64,000 nt of DNA, taken from the NCBI RefSeq assembly GCF_000142905.1, contig NW_013657644.1, forward strand, positions 115,697 to 179,696. Direction: 5' to 3'. Source of the DNA: Thecamonas trahens ATCC 50062. Lineage: Eukaryota > Apusozoa > Apusomonadida > Apusomonadidae. The notes beneath the pieces were generated by a model. It was not told where the DNA came from. It ran no database searches and saw only the letters and a program-made list of their open reading frames with translations. Shown here one piece after another: positions 17,822 to 28,466 of the stretch. The position numbers and the translations under genes were made by a program. The stretch's first letter is position 1; each line of letters begins with the position of its first letter.

Positions 17822-20125
17822 ATGTCAGACACAGGTTCGGGTGGCGGTGGTGGCGGACAGGGACTGGAAGGCATGTTGCAAGCTGGGAATGATACTGGTT
17901 GCCTCTCGCATTCTGGAGATCCGGATGGTCATGTTGACAATGATGAACAAGCTGGCTCCAAAGGGGCAGGTGACCCTTCGCAGTCGGACAGAGATAGTCT
18001 CCAGGTCTTGGCTGCTGACGGCGAGCTGGAGACAACGTCAGAGACGAACGAGACGTACGGGACGGCAGAGGAGGCTGACGACGAGCCTGGTGCTGGAAAG
18101 GCAGTGGCTGCAGATGCCGAGACCGAAGTCGAGGCCCATTCGGAGCCCGACGCTCAGGCGGCCGAGACTGAGGCCGAGGCAAGCTCGCCGCCCCAGGCCG
18201 ACGGCAATGACTTGCTCGACAACGCTCAGTGTGGCTCGCCAGAAACACCAACGTCGCCGTCCATTCCGATGCGGTTGTCGCCGGGCTCGCCGAGCGGCCG
18301 CCGCGGACGCAAGCAGCGCGGTGGCGGGTCCCGGTCGCGAAGCGCGGCCGAGCTTGATAAGGCCATGATGATTGCAGCAGCAGAGGATTTGTCGGAGGAG
18401 ATGGACCGCGCGCTCGAGTGGGCCGACGACGAGGACGAGGCCGTTGCCTCGAGCATCTACCGTTGGTTTGGCGAGGGCCAGGCCGAGGTGGCTCGTGTAC
18501 GGCAGCTGGAGCGGAACAAGAGCAGAGCGACGTTTGGCAAGCTCGAGGCTGCGTTTGGCGATGCGCAGGACGTGGTACATGCGCTGCTCTGCGGCCCACT
18601 CGCGCGCTCTTTCCGGGTCGACGTCATGGTCTCGGTCGACTCGTTCGAGGACTACGTAGAGTTTCTTGAGGTCGAGGACCAGGCCGACGTCTTTGCCACC
18701 GATCGGCTAAGCACCGCGGAGAAGATGGCGCGCAAGCTGGCAGTCGGTGTCAAAAAGTTCAACATCAAGCCGCGCGATGGCCTCGCCTTCCTGCAAGACG
18801 CCGGACTTGTTGGGACCGAGCCGGGCGAAGTTGCTGCCTTTCTGCTTGCCACAGAAGGACTGTACAAGTCGTCCATCGGCGCATACCTCGGCGAGCCGCA
18901 CGCCTTTAACCGACAGGTTCTCGATGCCTTTGCCTCATCGTTCTCGTTTGACGACCTGCGCCTCGACGAGGCCATGCGCGCGTTCCTGGCCACGTTCCGG
19001 CTTCCGGGCGAGGCCCAGAAGATCGATCGCATTATGGAGACCTTTGCGGCGCAGTACCATAAGTTCCAACCCAAGCTCTTTGCCTCGCCGGACACAGCGT
19101 ACGTCCTTGCGTTTGCACTCATTATGCTCAACACCGACGCCCACAACCCGGGCGTGAAGAACAAAATGACGCTCGAGCAGTTCTTCGCCACCACCCGCGG
19201 CATCGACAACGGGCAGGACATCGAGCCCGACCTGCTCGAGGCGCTGTACCACTCGATCAAGACCAACGAGATCAACCTCAAGCCGGACGGACCGGCCACG
19301 CCGTTTGACTCGCCCGACTTTCGCGGCGAGCTCAAGAAGCGCGGTGCCGGTCGGCTCAAAAAGTGGAACTCGCGGTTCTTCCTCCTCTCGGGCTCTTGCC
19401 TCTACTACTTTGGCTCTGCCGCCGAGGCCGAGGCCGACGGCCCGCCGCGCGGCATCCTACCGCTGGAGAACGTCTCCGTCGTCGATATGGCCACCAAGCA
19501 CAAGACACAGTTTGCGCTTGTTGCCGCCGAGGGCGCTACGCTCAAGATGGCCAAGCTCAAGGGCTCGTCAAACCTCAAGGGCGAGAAGCAGCTCGTCCTC
19601 CGCGCGCCCAACGAGGATATCAAGCGCGAGTGGATGGCCGCCCTCGAGTCGCACATCCACAAGAATGCCTTCTACGGCCTCATGCGCCAGAAGAAGACCG
19701 AGCTCGAGTCGGAGGTCGCTGCAGAGGGTGGCACATCCCAGGCTGCCGCCGCCGTCCTCGAGCGCCGCCAGAACGAGACTCGCTCCAATCTTGCACGCGT
19801 GAAGAATCACCTCAAGCGCCGTCAGTCGCACTCGCTCGAGGAAATGATCCTCTCGTCGTCATCGTCATCGCGAAGGCCCATGACCCGCGCCGGGCGCACC
19901 CGCGCCTCGTCCATTTCCAAGACCCGCCCGTCGTCGCTCACCCCGCTCTCCCGTCGCGGCGCCTCCACTTCGGCCCTCACCGTAGTTCGCTCCCCGCCGC
20001 ATATCTCTGCCGCAGAGATGGCTCTCGAATCCATCGGCTCAGAGCTGCCTTCGCCGTCCGACCTCCAGGGCCTCTCCTCGGCCAACATGTCGTCACCGGA
20101 TCTGACCCAGCACACGATGCTGTAG
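17822..20125 (+). CDS. ARF guanine nucleotide exchange factor, Sec7-PH (cytohesin-like)
   Basis: 767 aa, single exon. Activates ARF GTPases by nucleotide exchange at membranes. Residues 1-180 are acidic, with low-complexity Ala/Glu. The Sec7 domain (about 280-470) contains AEKMARKLAVGVKKFN, the FRLPGEAQKIDRIME motif with the catalytic glutamic finger at E397, and FALIMLNTDAHNPGVKNKM, which is the second conserved Sec7 motif. A PH domain follows (about 500-620, starting RGELKKRGAGRLKKWNSRFF and ending REWMAALESHI), the Sec7-PH order of cytohesins. The C-terminal about 140 residues are Ser/Arg-rich. A tandem DCB/HUS region of large GEFs is absent. The start follows a G-poor leader. Confidence 0.9.
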   Translation: MSDTGSGGGGGGQGLEGMLQAGNDTGCLSHSGDPDGHVDNDEQAGSKGAGDPSQSDRDSLQVLAADGELETTSETNETYGTAEEADDEPGAGKAVAADAETEVEAHSEPDAQAAETEAEASSPPQADGNDLLDNAQCGSPETPTSPSIPMRLSPGSPSGRRGRKQRGGGSRSRSAAELDKAMMIAAAEDLSEEMDRALEWADDEDEAVASSIYRWFGEGQAEVARVRQLERNKSRATFGKLEAAFGDAQDVVHALLCGPLARSFRVDVMVSVDSFEDYVEFLEVEDQADVFATDRLSTAEKMARKLAVGVKKFNIKPRDGLAFLQDAGLVGTEPGEVAAFLLATEGLYKSSIGAYLGEPHAFNRQVLDAFASSFSFDDLRLDEAMRAFLATFRLPGEAQKIDRIMETFAAQYHKFQPKLFASPDTAYVLAFALIMLNTDAHNPGVKNKMTLEQFFATTRGIDNGQDIEPDLLEALYHSIKTNEINLKPDGPATPFDSPDFRGELKKRGAGRLKKWNSRFFLLSGSCLYYFGSAAEAEADGPPRGILPLENVSVVDMATKHKTQFALVAAEGATLKMAKLKGSSNLKGEKQLVLRAPNEDIKREWMAALESHIHKNAFYGLMRQKKTELESEVAAEGGTSQAAAAVLERRQNETRSNLARVKNHLKRRQSHSLEEMILSSSSSSRRPMTRAGRTRASSISKTRPSSLTPLSRRGASTSALTVVRSPPHISAAEMALESIGSELPSPSDLQGLSSANMSSPDLTQHTML

Positions 20126-20410
20126 CACACAGCGGCAACATGCAGCTACACCTGCGAGGCATGAACATGGTCCACCTGTACTCAACCTCTGATCCCTACA
20201 CGCCATCTTCCCTCCATCCTCCCTCTCGCGCCGTTACACCACGTGACCGCCGAAAGCCATGACGTCGGCAGCCAGCAGGCGAGTCCGTGACTCCCAGCCA
20301 CTGGCTACGGCTCACCACTCACTACCACCCCCAGCCACTCCACCCCACCCCACCCTCACGGACACTCCACACGCTCACACTCACCCTCACACTCATCCCG
20401 CGCTTTGACT

Positions 20411-23088
20411 ATGCTGCGCTCGCGTGGTCCTGTCACAGCTGCTGCCTCCGGTCCGCCAGGCTCGGGTGCGTCTGGAGCGACTCTGTTCGACGGCTACGAG
20501 GCCGACTCACCGGCTGCCTCGCCGCGGCTGGGCATGACGACGGGTAGCAGTGGCGGAGGTGGCGGCGGCGGCAGCGGGCATGCCATGGCTCCTTCCCATT
20601 CTCCGCATGCCTTTGCTCCCGATGCGGACATTGGCCATGGATTCCCGAGCCAGCACTCGGCTCAGCCGAGCAACAGCCTCGCCGATCTCGGCCTCGGTGG
20701 CGATGATGTCGGTGTTGGTGCTGGTGCTGGTGCTGGCGATGACTATGGCAATGGCTATGGCAATGGCTATGGCGGTGGCTACGGCAAGGCCAATGGCTAC
20801 GGCGAAGACTACGGTGGCCACGGCATGGCGCCGTCGCCGCTGGCCCACTCGGCCTTTAGCGGAGGCCGGCGGCTGCGGTCGGCTGCCGGCGACGATGCGT
20901 TCATGCCGCTGGCGGTTCGGATCGGCCTCGGTGTGGCGGCAGCTGTAGAGGTGCTGGCTCTGCTCGGCTGCCCGTGGGACGTGTTCTTCTACGTCACGGT
21001 GGCGCTGGCGGCAACGGCCGGCGGACTTTTGTTTGTGCTCCTCCTCACCCGCGACATTCTCTCCAAATCACGCGGCTCTGCGGCCATGCAGGTCATTGCC
21101 GACGCCATCCAGGAGGGTGCCGAGGGCTTTCTCACCACGCAGTATCGTGCTATTGCCAAGATGGCGGTGGTGACTGCAGTCGTGCTTGTGGCCATCTACG
21201 CGCTGCGGTCCAAGCCGGTGCTGGACCCGCGCGAGGCGCGGCCGACGTCGATGGCGTCGCTGGAGGTCTCTACCGCCGGCCTCGCCTTTGTGACTGCATT
21301 CTCGTTTGTGGTCGGTGCGGCGTGCTCTGCGCTGGCGGGCTACATCGGAGTCTGGGTCTCGGTCCGGGCGAACCTACGGGTGGCGTCTGCTGCCGGCGAC
21401 ATGGACTTTAGCTCGGCGCTGCTGCTCTCGTTCCGCGGCGGCGCTGTGTCGGCCATGCTCTCTGCCGCGTTGTGCGTCCTCGGCCTCACCACTCTCTTTG
21501 TGGCCTACTTTGTGTTCTTTGGCATGACCGCCGGAATCAACGTGGCGCAAGTCCCGTTCCTGCTCGTCGGCTACGGCTTTGGTGCCTCGTTTGTGGCGCT
21601 CTTCATGCAGCTCGGCGGCGGGATCTACACCAAGGCCGCCGACGTCGGTGCCGACCTGGTGGGCAAGGTCGAGTCGGGTATTCCCGAGGATGACCCGCGG
21701 AACCCTGCCGTGATTGCGGATCTTGTCGGTGACAACGTCGGTGACTGTGCAGGCGCCATGGCGGACGTTTTTGAGTCGATTGCGGCCGAAGTCATCGGAA
21801 CAATGCTCCTCGGCGGTGTGCTTGCCGACGACGGCGGGCTTGCCGACTCGGCGCCGTTTATTTTCTTTGCACTGGTCATCCACGCCTTTGACATGGTGGT
21901 CTCGGGCGTGGGTGTTTACATGGTGCGCGCGTCGCGCGACGCCAACGCGTCGCCGCTGGCGGCGCTCAAGCGTGGCTACATGATCACGACACCGCTGGCG
22001 CTTGTTGGCTACGTCCTCGTCACGCGGCTGATGCTGTACACGCCGCAGGCGCCGAGCGCCTGGATGCACTTTGCCGGATGCGGCGTCATTGGCATCGCTA
22101 TGGCCAACGCGCTCATCCTCACCACCCAGTACTATACTGACTATGGGTACGGGCCTGTGCGGTCGATCGCGGCAGCGTCGACAACCGGCCACGGAACCAA
22201 CGTCATTGCCGGCATCGCCGTCGGCTTTGAATCGACGGGCTTGCCGACGGTGGTCATCTCGCTCTCGCTGCTGACGTGCTACGTTCTCGGGCACACCTCG
22301 GGCATCGACTCGCGCAACGCCGGCCTGTTTGGTACGGCGTGCGGGACGATGGGCATGCTCTGCACCGCCGTCTACGTCCTCGCCATGAACAACATGGGCG
22401 CGATCTCTGACAATGCCGGTGGCATTGTGGAGATGTCCAACGCGCCGGCGGAGATCCGCGCCATCACCGACTCGCTCGACGCCGTTGGCAACGTGACCAA
22501 GGCGGCGACCAAGGGCTACGCCGTCGGCGGCTCGGCCCTCGCCACCTTTGTCCTCTTCCGCGCCTTTCTCGACGAGGTCGGCGAGTACCGCGGCGTGCCG
22601 TTTGAGACGGTCAACATTGCATCGGTCGAGGTGCTCGTTGGCGGCCTGCTCGGCATCATGACTGTCTTTGTATTCTCGGCGTGGGCCATCAAGGCCGTCG
22701 GCGACACCGCGCAGGAGGTCATCATCGAGGTCCGCCGCCAGTTCAAGGCCGACCCGGGCATCATGGCCGGGACGAGCAAGCCTGACTACGGCGGATGCGT
22801 GGCAATTGTTACCCAGGCGGCGCTGGTCTCCATGCGAAAGCCTGCCCTATTTGCCCTTGGCATGCCTGTTGCCGTCGCGCTCTTCTTCCGCACCTTTGCC
22901 GCCATCACCGGCTTCCCCAACCTCGCCGCCGAGGTCCTCGCCTCCTTCCTTGTCTTTTCCGCCCTCGCCGGCCTCCTCACCGCCACTTTCTTCGACAACG
23001 CTGGCGGTGCGTGGGACAACGCCAAGAAGTGGATTGAGGCCGGTGCCCACGGCGGGTCGGGCTCGGACGCCCACGCCGCCGCCGTTAC

Positions 23089-23122
<34 letters not shown>

Positions 23123-23200
23123 GCCGGTCCGGCCCTGCATGTCATCATCACCACCACGTCAACGCTTGCCCTGGTCCTCGGCCCCCTCATCCTCCAGTGA
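20411..23200 (+). CDS. Proton-translocating inorganic pyrophosphatase, K+-independent type II signature
   Basis: 929 aa, single exon. Membrane H+-PPases couple PPi hydrolysis to proton pumping into acidic compartments. The core holds the family signature KAADVGADLVGKVE, then the Mg-PPi motif EDDPRNPAVIADLVGDNVGD. A third acidic site, DNAGGAWDNAKKWIE, lies near the C-terminus. About 15-16 hydrophobic segments are visible. In GNVTKAATKGYAVG the discriminating residue is Lys (K697), as in type II (AVP2-like) K+-independent enzymes, where type I has Ala. The N-terminal about 160 residues are an unusual extension rich in Gly/Asn/Tyr repeats (GNGYGNGYGGGY); the family is usually 660-800 aa. ATG at 20411 follows a C/A-rich leader. 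Confidence 0.95.
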
Positions 23201-23402
23201 ACGCCTCCCCCGCCTCGACAGAAGTCTTTACATGAGCACGACCGCAGCGGCAGCGCGCTGCCCTCGAAGACACACACGAGCGATGAGGTCCAAGACGCCC
23301 GGCTTTAGCCAACAGCAAGAAAACAAGGCGAGATTCAACAGGGCACGCCATCCTGGCCAGACAGACGAGCCGGCTTGGTGCGGGGAGGGGAGGGGTCGGC
23401 GG

Positions 23403-24056
23403 TTAGACCTCGTCCTGCTCCTTGGCGAGGACGTCGTCGAAGGAGGGATGCGGCGGGGTATCGAGCGGGATGCGCCGCGAGGGCGGGAACGGAGTAGTGT
23501 CTACGATCTTTGCCGCAACCTGCAGATCTTCCGGGAGGGCAGCAATAGCAGCGTGCTTCAGCGCCAGCCGCGTCCGATCCAGCTCCTTACCCGCCCGGGT
23601 GGTGACGAGCAGATGCCGGGCGTACGCGTCGACCACCATCTGCTCCTCTGCCGCCTGCTCCTTGCTCACACTCCGCCTCGGAATGGACTGTGGCTTGACC
23701 AGACTAATCTACATCCCACATGCCCCATGTATCCGTGAGTCGATGTCGTTCTTCTCTATGGTAGGGGGGGGAGGGAGGGAGGAGGAGGAGGAGCGGCCGG
23801 TCCCTCTCCCCGCCGGGCGCCATCCCCCCTCCACCGCAAGGGAGGCCAGGGAAGACGGGCTGCGGGGGAAGGTACAGCGGTGGTGACGTACCAGCTTTGC
23901 GACGTCGTTCTTGGGAAGATCGCCACCAGTAGCCTCAGCGGCCATGGCCTTCTTGCTCGCCTTGGTCACCTTCTTTGCGCCCTTGGCCATGCCCCGGCTC
24001 GGGACGATGACCAGGACTCGCACTCGGTTGGCAGCCGCTGCCCGAAACGACAGCAT
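23403..24056 (-). CDS. MRPL40: Mitochondrial ribosomal protein mL40-like, two exons
   Basis: Exons 24056-23892 and 23708-23403, with a 183-nt intron (GTACGT...TGTAG, phase 0), 156 aa. The first exon (MLSFRAAAANRVRVLVIVPSR) is rich in Arg and hydrophobic residues and lacks acids, fitting a mitochondrial presequence. The second holds a helix (EQAAEEQMVVDAYARHLL...ELDRTRLALKHAAIAAL) and then PEDLQVAAKIVDTTPFPPSRRIPLDTPP. This resembles the L..LY..A......FP....TPP ending of mL40. Assignment is from this pattern, so another small mitoribosomal protein cannot be excluded. A pyrimidine-rich leader precedes the ATG. Confidence 0.55.
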
Positions 24057-24244
24057 TTGGCGAAGAGAGAAAGTGAGTGAGGTGTCTCGTCACCTGGCTG
24101 GCCGTCGACCGATGGACAGACAGCCGTCGCAACGTAGCCTATGACTCTTCCGTCTTCGTGATGCCAAGACATAGAGTGCCCATTGGCGAGGTACTGCCTA
24201 CCCAGGAGAGGGCAAAAGGTAAGTGAGTTTATCGCTGTCGCCGT

Positions 24245-24612
24245 TCACGACGAGTCGCACGACGACGAAGATGACGACGGGACATCTTGCGGTGGCGGTC
24301 CCGGGGGCCTCGGCGGAACCAGAGGCATCTCAGGCGGCGGCGGCATCGACGGCGGCATCGGCGGCGGCTGGGAAATCGAGGTCAGCGGCGAGACGCTCGT
24401 GTCGACCGAGTCAAAGCAGCACGATGAGAGCGAGTTGCAGGCAGAGGTCGGCGCCATCGTGCTCGCTGGCATGGCCAGAAACTGCGCTGTGCTCCCGTCT
24501 ATCAGGCTCGACTTGGCCTCGTCATCGTCGACGACAGAGTCAAGACCGCGGTACGGCGTCAAGCCAAAGTCCACATTCGTCGAGCCGAACGAAGGATTGG
24601 TTGAGCCAAAGA
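24245..24612 (-). CDS. Probable cytoplasmic-tail exon of the upstream receptor gene
   Basis: Open frame of about 122 codons directly after the receptor stop, beginning FGSTNPSFGSTNVDFG and ending in a Pro-rich then Ser-rich tail (MPPSMPPPPEMPLVPPRPPG, then SSSSSSCDSS). It could join the receptor at 24642 by a 29-nt GT-AG intron (GTGAGA...CCCAG, 24641-24613). Phase matches and turns the receptor end GVLES into GVLE-I-FGSTN. A 29-nt intron is very short. Alternatives are a sequencing indel, or that the receptor simply stops at 24622 and this is 3' UTR. Confidence 0.35.
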
Positions 24613-24621
24613 CTGGGTTCA

Positions 24622-27600
24622 TCATCGACCCATATTCTCACTCTCCAGCACGCCGCTGTCAAAGTCTACGGCTGCATGATGCCCGACTGTCATCATCTCG
24701 ACCCCGGACTCCATGCCGGCGCCTTCGAACTCGATGTTCTCAAACACCAATTCAGCATCCTCTTGGTCGCGCTGCTTGATCCGCCACAGCTCGTAGACCA
24801 CTCCGACGCACACAATTGCCAGCAGTGCCACCAGTGCTGCGATCACAACTCCGTCGCGCAGAACCCGCGACGACGTGATGGTCCCGCCCCACAGCAGCAC
24901 CACAGACCCGAAGAGCGTTGAAAAATCCATCATGTTGTGGTGTCGCTCAGCGTATGGATAGTGCCGTCCAAGCAGCGAGTATGCCAGCACGCACTGCAGC
25001 ATCAGTGCGACCATCGTCGCCTTGACTGTTGGCGACGAGAATGCGCACACAGAGACCACAACCCCGAGCTTGCGCCCGAGAATCACGAGCTCGTACCAGA
25101 ACAGGTCGCTCCGATACTTGGCCACAAGGAACGCGTACTTGGACGCAAACGTCACCTCATCCAACGCCGCCTGCTTGCGCTTCAGGAACATGCCCAGCAG
25201 CACAGGAATGGCCGTTCCCACAATCAGCGCCACAGTCAGAATCAGTGGCAGCAGCGTGTACCATGACGATGTGTAGCACCGCCGTTGCGGGTTGGTCGTC
25301 ATCACCACGATCCCGCCGCCCACGTCGGTGCAGTCCACATACCGCAGTGCCGCGTACATCAGCGGCAGATACAGCAGCAGGATCGTCTGCAGGTACCCAC
25401 GCCCAGCCGCGTACACCACCGCCCACTCGAGGGAGCACAGCGAGCGCTTGTTGCCGTACACGCTGTCGGCATCGCGCGAGGCCCGCCACCTCCGCATCAC
25501 GTTCCGCAGTCCGATGTACCCGAGGGTGACCACGGCAAACGGAAACAGAAACAGGATCGGCAGCGCCATCGTCATGCCCCACTTGAACATCCACACGTCG
25601 CCGACGTCCACTCCGCACTCGGGTGACGCCAGGTCGAGGTTGAGGTTCACCAGCGAGACAACGTCAAACACCCCGCGCACCAGCGGGTGCCACTCCAGCC
25701 GGATCGTCCCGTAGATCGCCACAGCCTGCAGCGTGTTGAGCGCAATGACAAACGCCGCATACCCGTACACCTTGGAGTTGCGCATGTTGATCCACACCAC
25801 GGCCGCCACAAATCCAAACACTGCCAGCACCAGGCACACAATGATCAGCGCGTTCGATCCCTTGCACTTGCGGCATCCGTCGCCAAACTGGTACCAGCCC
25901 TTGGTGCACTCGGCGCACAGCCGCCCGCGGTAGCCCTCGGTACAGACTCCGTTGCCGGCACACGACGCCGGACGCGGACATGCCACAAACGAGCTGCCGT
26001 CGTCCGAGAGCTCAAAGCCGGGGCCCGGCCGTGGCGGCTCGTGGCCGCCGGCGCAAACCGCACCAAACGGACACGGAACACAGCCCTGGCCCTCGACCTG
26101 GCCGTTCGGTCCGAACCAGTATGTGGTGAGGCAGGTGCAGTTGATCCACGATGCCGATCCCTCGGGCGCGCGCATAAACTCGGGACACGCCGTGCAGAAT
26201 GCAGCGTTGCGCGTCTCCGAGTAGGTGCCGACCCCGCACGGGACACATGCCCCAGTAGTGCCGGATCCGACACTTCGCGTTCCGGGAAGACACGTCGTTG
26301 AGACCTGCGCCACATACGGCGAGCCGAGAATGTCCTCGCCGCCGACCTGGATCCGCAGCGTGTACGTTCCACCCTCGGCCACAAGCACGCTGAACGAGAG
26401 CTTGGAGCCGGCAAGGCTAAACGATGTCACCGGCGTCGTCTTGACGCCGAGCCGCATCGCAATCGACACAGCTGACGCCAGCGGCGGTGTTGTCACCTCG
26501 TTGTCGTACGCATCGCGGAGCGTGACACTGTATGTCACCACCGTCGCCGTCTCGAGTGAGAGCGTGCCCGTATCAGGCAGATCGTCGAGAGTTGACGCTG
26601 CTGCCGACGCTGGGCCGGGCACGACCTCGGCGTCGACGGCAGTAGTTCCGAGCACAAAGTCGACGTTGTTGACAGCGAGCTGGAGCGTGTACGTAAAGCC
26701 CGCAACCGTCGGCGGCCGCATCGTCACATCGTATATACCGTTGGTAGTGTAGGTGGAGACCGTGACCAAGTTGTCGAGCGAGGCAAGCTCGGCCGGCGCC
26801 GAGACGTACGCCTGCGGCACGTCAAGCCCAGTCTCGACCGGCTGGACCAGGGAGTCGCGAATGGTCATCTGGAATGGGCCGATGGTGTCACCGGCAACCA
26901 CGGTGTATTGCGGGACGAGGCCAGTGACAAACGAGTTGGTGATGTTGAACGCCGAGCAGAACGGCGGTGTGGCGCCGGTCCACATCGATCCCAAGTCGGG
27001 CGTCCACGTGCACGTCCGCGCCGTCGAGCCGAGGAGGGTGAAGCCGTCATCACAAGCAAACGAGCACGTCTCGTCAAACGCACCGGGCGTGATCGCGTTC
27101 GACGCCCCGGTACAGGTCGTGGTCCCGTCAAGCAGCACCGGGAGCGGCGGGCACGAGACCTCGGCGCAGGTGGGCGGCGGCTGGCTTGTTCCGTTCCAGC
27201 CTCCGCCCATGCACGTCCGCTCCTGGAAGCCGAGGACAAAGTCAAAGCCCACATCACAGGTGTAGGAGGCGACTGAGCCGAGATAGCCAAAGTTGGAGAA
27301 GGAGACGGTACCGTTGGCCGGGTCCGAGAGCAAGTTGCAGGCGTACGGCGGCGGCGGCGATGGCGGCGGCGGCGACGGAGGCGGAGGAGGCGGCGGCGAC
27401 GGCGGCGGCGGCGGCGATGGCGGCGGCGGAGGGGGTGAGGGAGGAGGAGGAGGAGAAGGAGGAGGAGGAGAAGGTGGTGGTGGAGAAGGTGGTGGAGGAG
27501 GCGAAGGAGGAGGAGGGGAAGGCGGCGGCGGCGGCGAGGGCGGCGGCGGCGGCGGCGANNNNNNNNNNNNNNNNNNNNNNNNNNNNNNNNNNNNNNNNNN

Positions 27601-27714
27601 NNNNNNNNNNNNNNNNNNNNNNNNNNNNNNNNNNNNNNNNNNNNNNNNNNNNNNNNNNGGGGGGGGTGGGGGGGAGGACAACAATGAGTGGAGTGACCAT
27701 ATTACCACGAGCAT
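24622..27714 (-). CDS. Polytopic receptor-like protein: Pro-rich stalk, Sushi repeats, Cys-rich, C-terminal membrane domain
   Basis: About 1,030 codons including the 100-N gap. From the N-terminus: MLVVIWSLHSLLSSP (possible signal, beyond the gap, so frame uncertain), then an extensin-like SPPPP repeat. Two Sushi/CCP modules follow (each with four Cys; CNLLSDP...CAE and CPPLP...CS). Next are two Ig/filamin-like beta regions (about residues 270-500) and cysteine-rich GCC2/ephrin-receptor-like repeats (LPGTRSVGSGTTGACVPCGVGTYS). The C-terminal part has about eight hydrophobic segments starting NALIIVCLVLAVFGFVAAVVW. It ends with an acidic tail. Function unknown: a surface sensor or adhesion protein is plausible. 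It shares layout with the pair at 57-63.5 kb. Confidence 0.7.
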   Translation of the reverse strand: MLVVIWSLHSLLSSPPPPXXXXXXXXXXXXXXXXXXXXXXXXXXXXXXXXXXSPPPPPPSPPPPPSPPPPSPPPPPSPPPPSPPPPSPPPPPSPPPPPPSPPPPPSPPPPPPPSPPPPSPPPPYACNLLSDPANGTVSFSNFGYLGSVASYTCDVGFDFVLGFQERTCMGGGWNGTSQPPPTCAEVSCPPLPVLLDGTTTCTGASNAITPGAFDETCSFACDDGFTLLGSTARTCTWTPDLGSMWTGATPPFCSAFNITNSFVTGLVPQYTVVAGDTIGPFQMTIRDSLVQPVETGLDVPQAYVSAPAELASLDNLVTVSTYTTNGIYDVTMRPPTVAGFTYTLQLAVNNVDFVLGTTAVDAEVVPGPASAAASTLDDLPDTGTLSLETATVVTYSVTLRDAYDNEVTTPPLASAVSIAMRLGVKTTPVTSFSLAGSKLSFSVLVAEGGTYTLRIQVGGEDILGSPYVAQVSTTCLPGTRSVGSGTTGACVPCGVGTYSETRNAAFCTACPEFMRAPEGSASWINCTCLTTYWFGPNGQVEGQGCVPCPFGAVCAGGHEPPRPGPGFELSDDGSSFVACPRPASCAGNGVCTEGYRGRLCAECTKGWYQFGDGCRKCKGSNALIIVCLVLAVFGFVAAVVWINMRNSKVYGYAAFVIALNTLQAVAIYGTIRLEWHPLVRGVFDVVSLVNLNLDLASPECGVDVGDVWMFKWGMTMALPILFLFPFAVVTLGYIGLRNVMRRWRASRDADSVYGNKRSLCSLEWAVVYAAGRGYLQTILLLYLPLMYAALRYVDCTDVGGGIVVMTTNPQRRCYTSSWYTLLPLILTVALIVGTAIPVLLGMFLKRKQAALDEVTFASKYAFLVAKYRSDLFWYELVILGRKLGVVVSVCAFSSPTVKATMVALMLQCVLAYSLLGRHYPYAERHHNMMDFSTLFGSVVLLWGGTITSSRVLRDGVVIAALVALLAIVCVGVVYELWRIKQRDQEDAELVFENIEFEGAGMESGVEMMTVGHHAAVDFDSGVLESENMGR
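27559..27658. other. Assembly gap of 100 N
   Basis: Exactly 100 N inside GGC/GGA-rich sequence that encodes the Ser-Pro repeats of the receptor on the minus strand. The round number indicates a placeholder, so repeat length and frame across it are unknown. Confidence 0.98.
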
Positions 27715-28466
27715 TCAACGTTTGCTTTTTTCCGGCCAGCCGAACGCGACGGCAGCCTTTTTCGACCACTTGATGGAGAGAGACCACGGACGGCTGTTTA
27801 CGCTTGCGGGTGTAAAGGCTGTGGGTAGGGGCATACGTTGCTGTCTATCCAGCCGAGTCATCTGCACAGCATCTGCGGCTCCTGCGACAGTGTCATCCAT
27901 CGTCATCTGCTACCGCAGCCAGCGAAACCACGCACAGAATCCGGTCTACACTCAATGCATCTTCGGAGATATCCCTTCCAACCGGATCGGCACAATAGTC
28001 CTACGCCCCCATGCACGACATCACTACATGGCGCTGTGCTGGCCAAGCGTCCTCGATCCACTGCCAGCAGCCGGTCCGCCGACGACACTTTTTTCCAATC
28101 CGCTCGTGCTTGAGACACATCCGGAGTAGCGTGACCTGAGCCGTGACCTGAGCCCGCGGTCCACCATCGCGCCCAACGTCGCCAGCACCCAGCGCATCAG
28201 TCCAACCAAGCCTTGCTACAACATCCCCCCACCCCCCCAACCCTATCACCATGCTCTTGTGACCATAGAAGATTACATTTTCCGTGCGGCAGCTGCGAAA
28301 GGCTTTGGCGCACGCTTGACGTGTCGGCTGCCGGCGACGGCCCCCGATGCAGGCTTGCAAAGCAACTCAGTCACCTCTCCTCCCTCCCGTCCCGAATTCT
28401 CACACAGGAAGCGACTTTGGAAAGTGGAGTGTCGGACAAGCCCTCGTTCTCAGCAATATACAGGCC
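27715..28466. other. Divergent intergenic region, no supported gene
   Basis: About 750 bp between the receptor start (minus) and the proposed RasGEF ATG (plus). Mixed composition, without repeats, tRNA-like or other RNA motifs that I can recognise. An in-frame ATG at 28347 could extend the RasGEF by 40 residues. Confidence 0.5.
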
